From the NCBI GenBank assembly GCA_013112715.1, contig JABFGB010000006.1:62001-126000 (forward strand): a stretch of 64,000 bases of DNA, read 5' to 3'. The DNA comes from Chloroflexota bacterium (lineage in GTDB: Bacteria; Chloroflexota; Anaerolineae; Aggregatilineales; J027). The position numbers and the translations under genes were made by a program. The number at the start of each line of letters is the position of its first letter. Position 1 is the stretch's first letter. Of the stretch, positions 61,316 through 64,000 are shown piece by piece. The notes beneath the pieces were generated by a model. The model did not search any database and was not told where the DNA came from. It saw only the letters and a program-made list of their open reading frames with translations.

Positions 61316-62428
61316 ATGCCCAAGATCGGAATTGATGCCCGCCTGCTCTATTATCGGAAAGGCGGCATTTCGGAATATACCCGCCAATTGATACTGGCCC
61401 TCGCGGAACTGGACACGACCAGCGATTATGCCATCCTGCACAATTTTCGGGATGCAGAAAGTTATGTGCCTGCTGCCAATTTTCGGCGGGTCAATCTATT
61501 TACGCCTTGCCATCATCGTCTGGAACGAACCTCCCTATCAGTAGAATTGGCCTGTCATCGGTTGGATGTGCTGCACAGCCCCGATTTTATTCCGCCGCGT
61601 CGAGGGGCACGCCGCCATATCATCACCATTCACGACCTGCACTTTTTGCATTATCCCCAATTCCAAACCGCCGAAAGCCTGCGTTATTATCGTGACCAAA
61701 TTCGGTGGGCCGTTCGCCACGCTGATCATATTTTTGCCCAGACCGAGACGACCAAACGCGAAATTGTGGAAATGCTGGATGTGCCGCCGGAAAAAATCAC
61801 CGTGCATCTGTTGGGTGTCAATCCGAAATTTCGTGTTTTGCCAGAATCTGAGATTCAAGCGACCCTTGCCCCCTATCATTTGCCGACTCAATATCTGTTG
61901 TTTGTCAGCACGATTGAACCGCGCAAAAATATTCCCGGTTTGCTGCGGGCCTATGCCCAGTTAAGAACGACCCATCCCGATGTGCTGCCATTGGTCATTG
62001 GCGGTCAGCGGGGGTGGTTTGCCGATCAGGAATTGGCCCCCATTGCGGAACTTGGCCTGACCGAGCATGTGCGGCTGTTTGAGGATGTACCTTTCGGGGT
62101 TTTGCCTGCCCTGTATAATGGGGCACGTTTGTTGGTGATGCCGTCGTTTTACGAGGGTTTTGGGATGCCCGCCATTGAAGCGATGGCCTGTGGGACGCCA
62201 GTGGTCGTGACCGAACGCGGCGCATTACCAGAGGTCGTTGGCGAACACGGTGTCTATGTCAATCCTGATGAGCCGGAAAGTATCATGCAGGGGATCACCC
62301 GGCTGTTGGAGGACACCGCCCTTTATGACCGACTGCGCGAAAGTGGTCTGCGACACGCGGCTACTTTTTCGTGGCGTCGGACGGCGGAAATTGCATTGGA
62401 TGTTTATCGTAAAATAATCGAGTCATAA
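61316..62428 (+). CDS. Glycosyltransferase family 1/4
   Basis: A 370-residue GT-B enzyme. MPKIGIDARLLYYRKGGISEYTRQL is the usual start, with the Gly-rich donor/acceptor loop GGISEY. HIITIHDLHFLHYPQF, then YLLFVSTIEPRKNIPGLLRAY and MPSFYEGFGMPAIEAMACGTPVV, with the EGFGMPAIE motif (nucleotide-sugar binding), identify family GT4 enzymes. Donor and acceptor are unknown. ATG 61310 is an alternative, and the frame upstream to 61079 overlaps the divergent gene. TATAAT at 61271-61276 may be its promoter. Confidence 0.88.
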   Translation: MPKIGIDARLLYYRKGGISEYTRQLILALAELDTTSDYAILHNFRDAESYVPAANFRRVNLFTPCHHRLERTSLSVELACHRLDVLHSPDFIPPRRGARRHIITIHDLHFLHYPQFQTAESLRYYRDQIRWAVRHADHIFAQTETTKREIVEMLDVPPEKITVHLLGVNPKFRVLPESEIQATLAPYHLPTQYLLFVSTIEPRKNIPGLLRAYAQLRTTHPDVLPLVIGGQRGWFADQELAPIAELGLTEHVRLFEDVPFGVLPALYNGARLLVMPSFYEGFGMPAIEAMACGTPVVVTERGALPEVVGEHGVYVNPDEPESIMQGITRLLEDTALYDRLRESGLRHAATFSWRRTAEIALDVYRKIIES

Positions 62429-62435
62429 AATCGTC

Positions 62436-64000
62436 ATGAAAAAATCGGCGCTGCTTGCTCTGCTGCTTTGTTACTGCGCGATGGTGGGGTCGGTGTGGGT
62501 TGCCCATTCGGTATTTGAGAAACTGCCTCATCTGGAAGACGAGATGGCCTATTTGTATCAGGCCAAGATTTTTGCACGGGGGGACGCCTATGTGGATGTC
62601 CCGCAGCCGCTGCGTTCCTATTGGCAGCCATTTGTGCTTTCGGAAGAGGGCAAACGTTTTGGCAAATATCCCCCCGGTTGGCCTTTGCTGTTGGCGATAG
62701 GCGTCAAACTCAATATGACGTGGGCCATCAACGCTTGGATCGGCATGTTAAGTGTCGCCCTGACCTATCGGCTGGCCCGCGAGGTTTTTAATGAACAGAC
62801 CGGGGTCGTCGCGGCGGCCTTATTCACCATCAGCCCGATTGCCCTGCTGATTAATGGCACCTTGATGGGTCACACCTCCGCCCAATTTTTTACCCTCTTA
62901 TTCCTATATGGGTCGTGGCGGGTCGAAAAAGGCAAACATCCTTTTGGGTGGGCCGCAGTGAGCGGCATGTCGCTGGGGATGCTGGTCGCCAATCGGCCCT
63001 TAACCGCCGCCGGGGTTGCCGTGCCATTAGTGGCATATAGCGGTCTGCGGGTGCTCGTTGCCCTGATTCGCACAATTCAACAAGGGTGGTCAGAGCGAGA
63101 AGACCGTGAAGTGGTATCTCGTCAGTGGTTGACTGATGAAAACGGTCAGGTAATCTGGTGGGCACGCCTAGCCATTCTCTATGTTCCCCTCATTATTATG
63201 ACAGGGGCGGCGTATTGGGCCGTTAGTGAATTGGCGCTGAAAAAAGGGGATGATCCATTTTGGCCCAAATGGCCCGTTTTGGCAATGGGTGGGGCGATTG
63301 GATTGGCAATCATGGCGTGGGTGGTCTTGCGTGAACCGCCTGCCGAACCTGAATTAAATCCGCGCTGGCCTGCTCAATTTGGCAAAACGTTGCGTCCTCT
63401 GCTGATTTTGGCGGTGTTTACAGTGGCCTACGGCGCGTTATATCCAGCCTTTAATTATGCGGTAGTTGGCGACCCCTCGAAAAATCTATATGAATACGTT
63501 TGGAATTATGACAAAATCGGCTTTGGCGAGGGGCATGGTCGCAATACGGGTGGTCATAGCTGGTATTGGGCCAAATATTATTTGCGAAAAGACACCGTTT
63601 GTTATAGCCGCGATTTGTTTGGATGGGTGAAGCAGCCCGATAATCCGCCAGATTCGCCTACAGCGGTTAGTCGGAATGACTGCATGGTAGATAAAGCCGG
63701 ATTGAGTTGGGTGCTGCTGCCCCTCGGCCTATTTTTCGGCTGGCGGCGGCGTTGGATGTGGCTGATTGCGCTGACGGCAGGTTCGATCATTTTTGTCACC
63801 CTATTTTATTGGATAGGAGCGGGCGTTTACAGTGCCCGCTACTATTACGAGGCGACAGCGCTTCTAGCTATTATTTCGGCGGCAGGCATTACCGGTGTGG
63901 CGGATATGCTGAAAGGGCTGCATTTGCGGAGCGGGGTCTATATGTTGGCGGCCTTAGCGATTGGCATGTCGCTGATTGGATATACGCCGGAACGCCTTGA
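62436..64000 (+). CDS. GT-C type membrane glycosyltransferase (GT39-like), 3' end cut by the window
   Basis: The frame is open from ATG 62436 to the window end (521 residues and more). It starts 7 bases after the GT4 gene, so they are one operon. The N-terminal helix is followed by a loop with HLEDEMAYLYQAKIFARG, the acidic pair at the position of the catalytic loop in GT-C enzymes such as ArnT. FGKYPPGWPLLLAIG, then about ten hydrophobic helices to the end. It should transfer a sugar from a polyprenyl-phosphate donor, in keeping with the neighbouring GT. Only the first part is visible; the family is not certain. Confidence 0.75.
   Translation, partial: MKKSALLALLLCYCAMVGSVWVAHSVFEKLPHLEDEMAYLYQAKIFARGDAYVDVPQPLRSYWQPFVLSEEGKRFGKYPPGWPLLLAIGVKLNMTWAINAWIGMLSVALTYRLAREVFNEQTGVVAAALFTISPIALLINGTLMGHTSAQFFTLLFLYGSWRVEKGKHPFGWAAVSGMSLGMLVANRPLTAAGVAVPLVAYSGLRVLVALIRTIQQGWSEREDREVVSRQWLTDENGQVIWWARLAILYVPLIIMTGAAYWAVSELALKKGDDPFWPKWPVLAMGGAIGLAIMAWVVLREPPAEPELNPRWPAQFGKTLRPLLILAVFTVAYGALYPAFNYAVVGDPSKNLYEYVWNYDKIGFGEGHGRNTGGHSWYWAKYYLRKDTVCYSRDLFGWVKQPDNPPDSPTAVSRNDCMVDKAGLSWVLLPLGLFFGWRRRWMWLIALTAGSIIFVTLFYWIGAGVYSARYYYEATALLAIISAAGITGVADMLKGLHLRSGVYMLAALAIGMSLIGYTPERL

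Overview
The window looks like a chromosomal segment of an environmental bacterium of the phylum Chloroflexota, most likely an Anaerolineae-like lineage. This is inferred from protein character, not from a marker gene: Thr/Pro-rich secreted and TPR proteins, a zinc-ribbon (DUF5679-like) protein, a YtxH protein, a kinase with a membrane-type sensor module, and many GTG/TTG starts. No rRNA, tRNA, CRISPR array, transposase or prophage was recognised. Genes are dense, often overlapping by 4 bases, and nearly all intact.

Layout. 1-7.5 kb: the 3' end of a nuoN-like gene and its terminator, a secreted propeller-like protein, a CoiA-like protein, a TPR membrane protein, a large sensor histidine kinase, then an mscS/lapA-like pair on the minus strand. 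7.5-16.5 kb: a Liv-type ABC importer operon (livG, acyl-CoA synthetase, livH, livM, livK, livF) followed by a HAD-like gene. 16.5-17.1 kb: a Doc-type toxin-antitoxin pair. 17.1-24.5 kb: a minus-strand histidine operon hisG-D-C-B-H-A-(unknown)-F-I-E with a His-codon leader peptide. 24.6-33.4 kb: a TIR/zinc-ribbon protein, YtxH, two tandem secreted metalloproteases, a CPBP-like membrane protein, enoyl-CoA hydratase, thioesterase, a DtxR-type regulator and a membrane protein. 33.2-36.1 kb: ilvE and aspartate kinase on the minus strand, the latter behind a Thr/Met-codon leader. 36.4-48.7 kb: corA, a membrane glycoside hydrolase and GT-C pair, amidohydrolase, YitT, a methyltransferase/beta-glucosidase pair, rimO. 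48.8-64 kb: a SET-domain protein, PhnD-like lipoprotein, two GT2 enzymes, a SAM hydrolase family protein, murA, a cyclase/ATPase, a coiled-coil protein, an acetyl xylan esterase family protein, a Rieske protein, and a glycosyltransferase pair cut by the window end.

The most interesting finding is regulatory. Two amino-acid biosynthesis units each carry what looks like a complete ribosome-mediated transcription attenuator. The his leader (24438-24512) has five consecutive His codons, mutually exclusive pairings and a terminator just before hisG. A consensus promoter is placed so that the transcript should begin at or next to the leader AUG, so the leader peptide would be leaderless. The aspartate kinase leader (36047-36115) is rich in Thr and Met codons. 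Its distal codons are complementary at 13 of 14 positions to the 5' arm and loop of a perfect 13-bp hairpin placed before the gene. Two further genes have a -10 box 7-8 bases before the start codon and no Shine-Dalgarno, so leaderless initiation may be common here.

Start codons were revised from the longest reading frame wherever a ribosome-binding site, family N-terminus or neighbour overlap favoured another. All functional calls rest on reading motifs by eye; no database search was possible.
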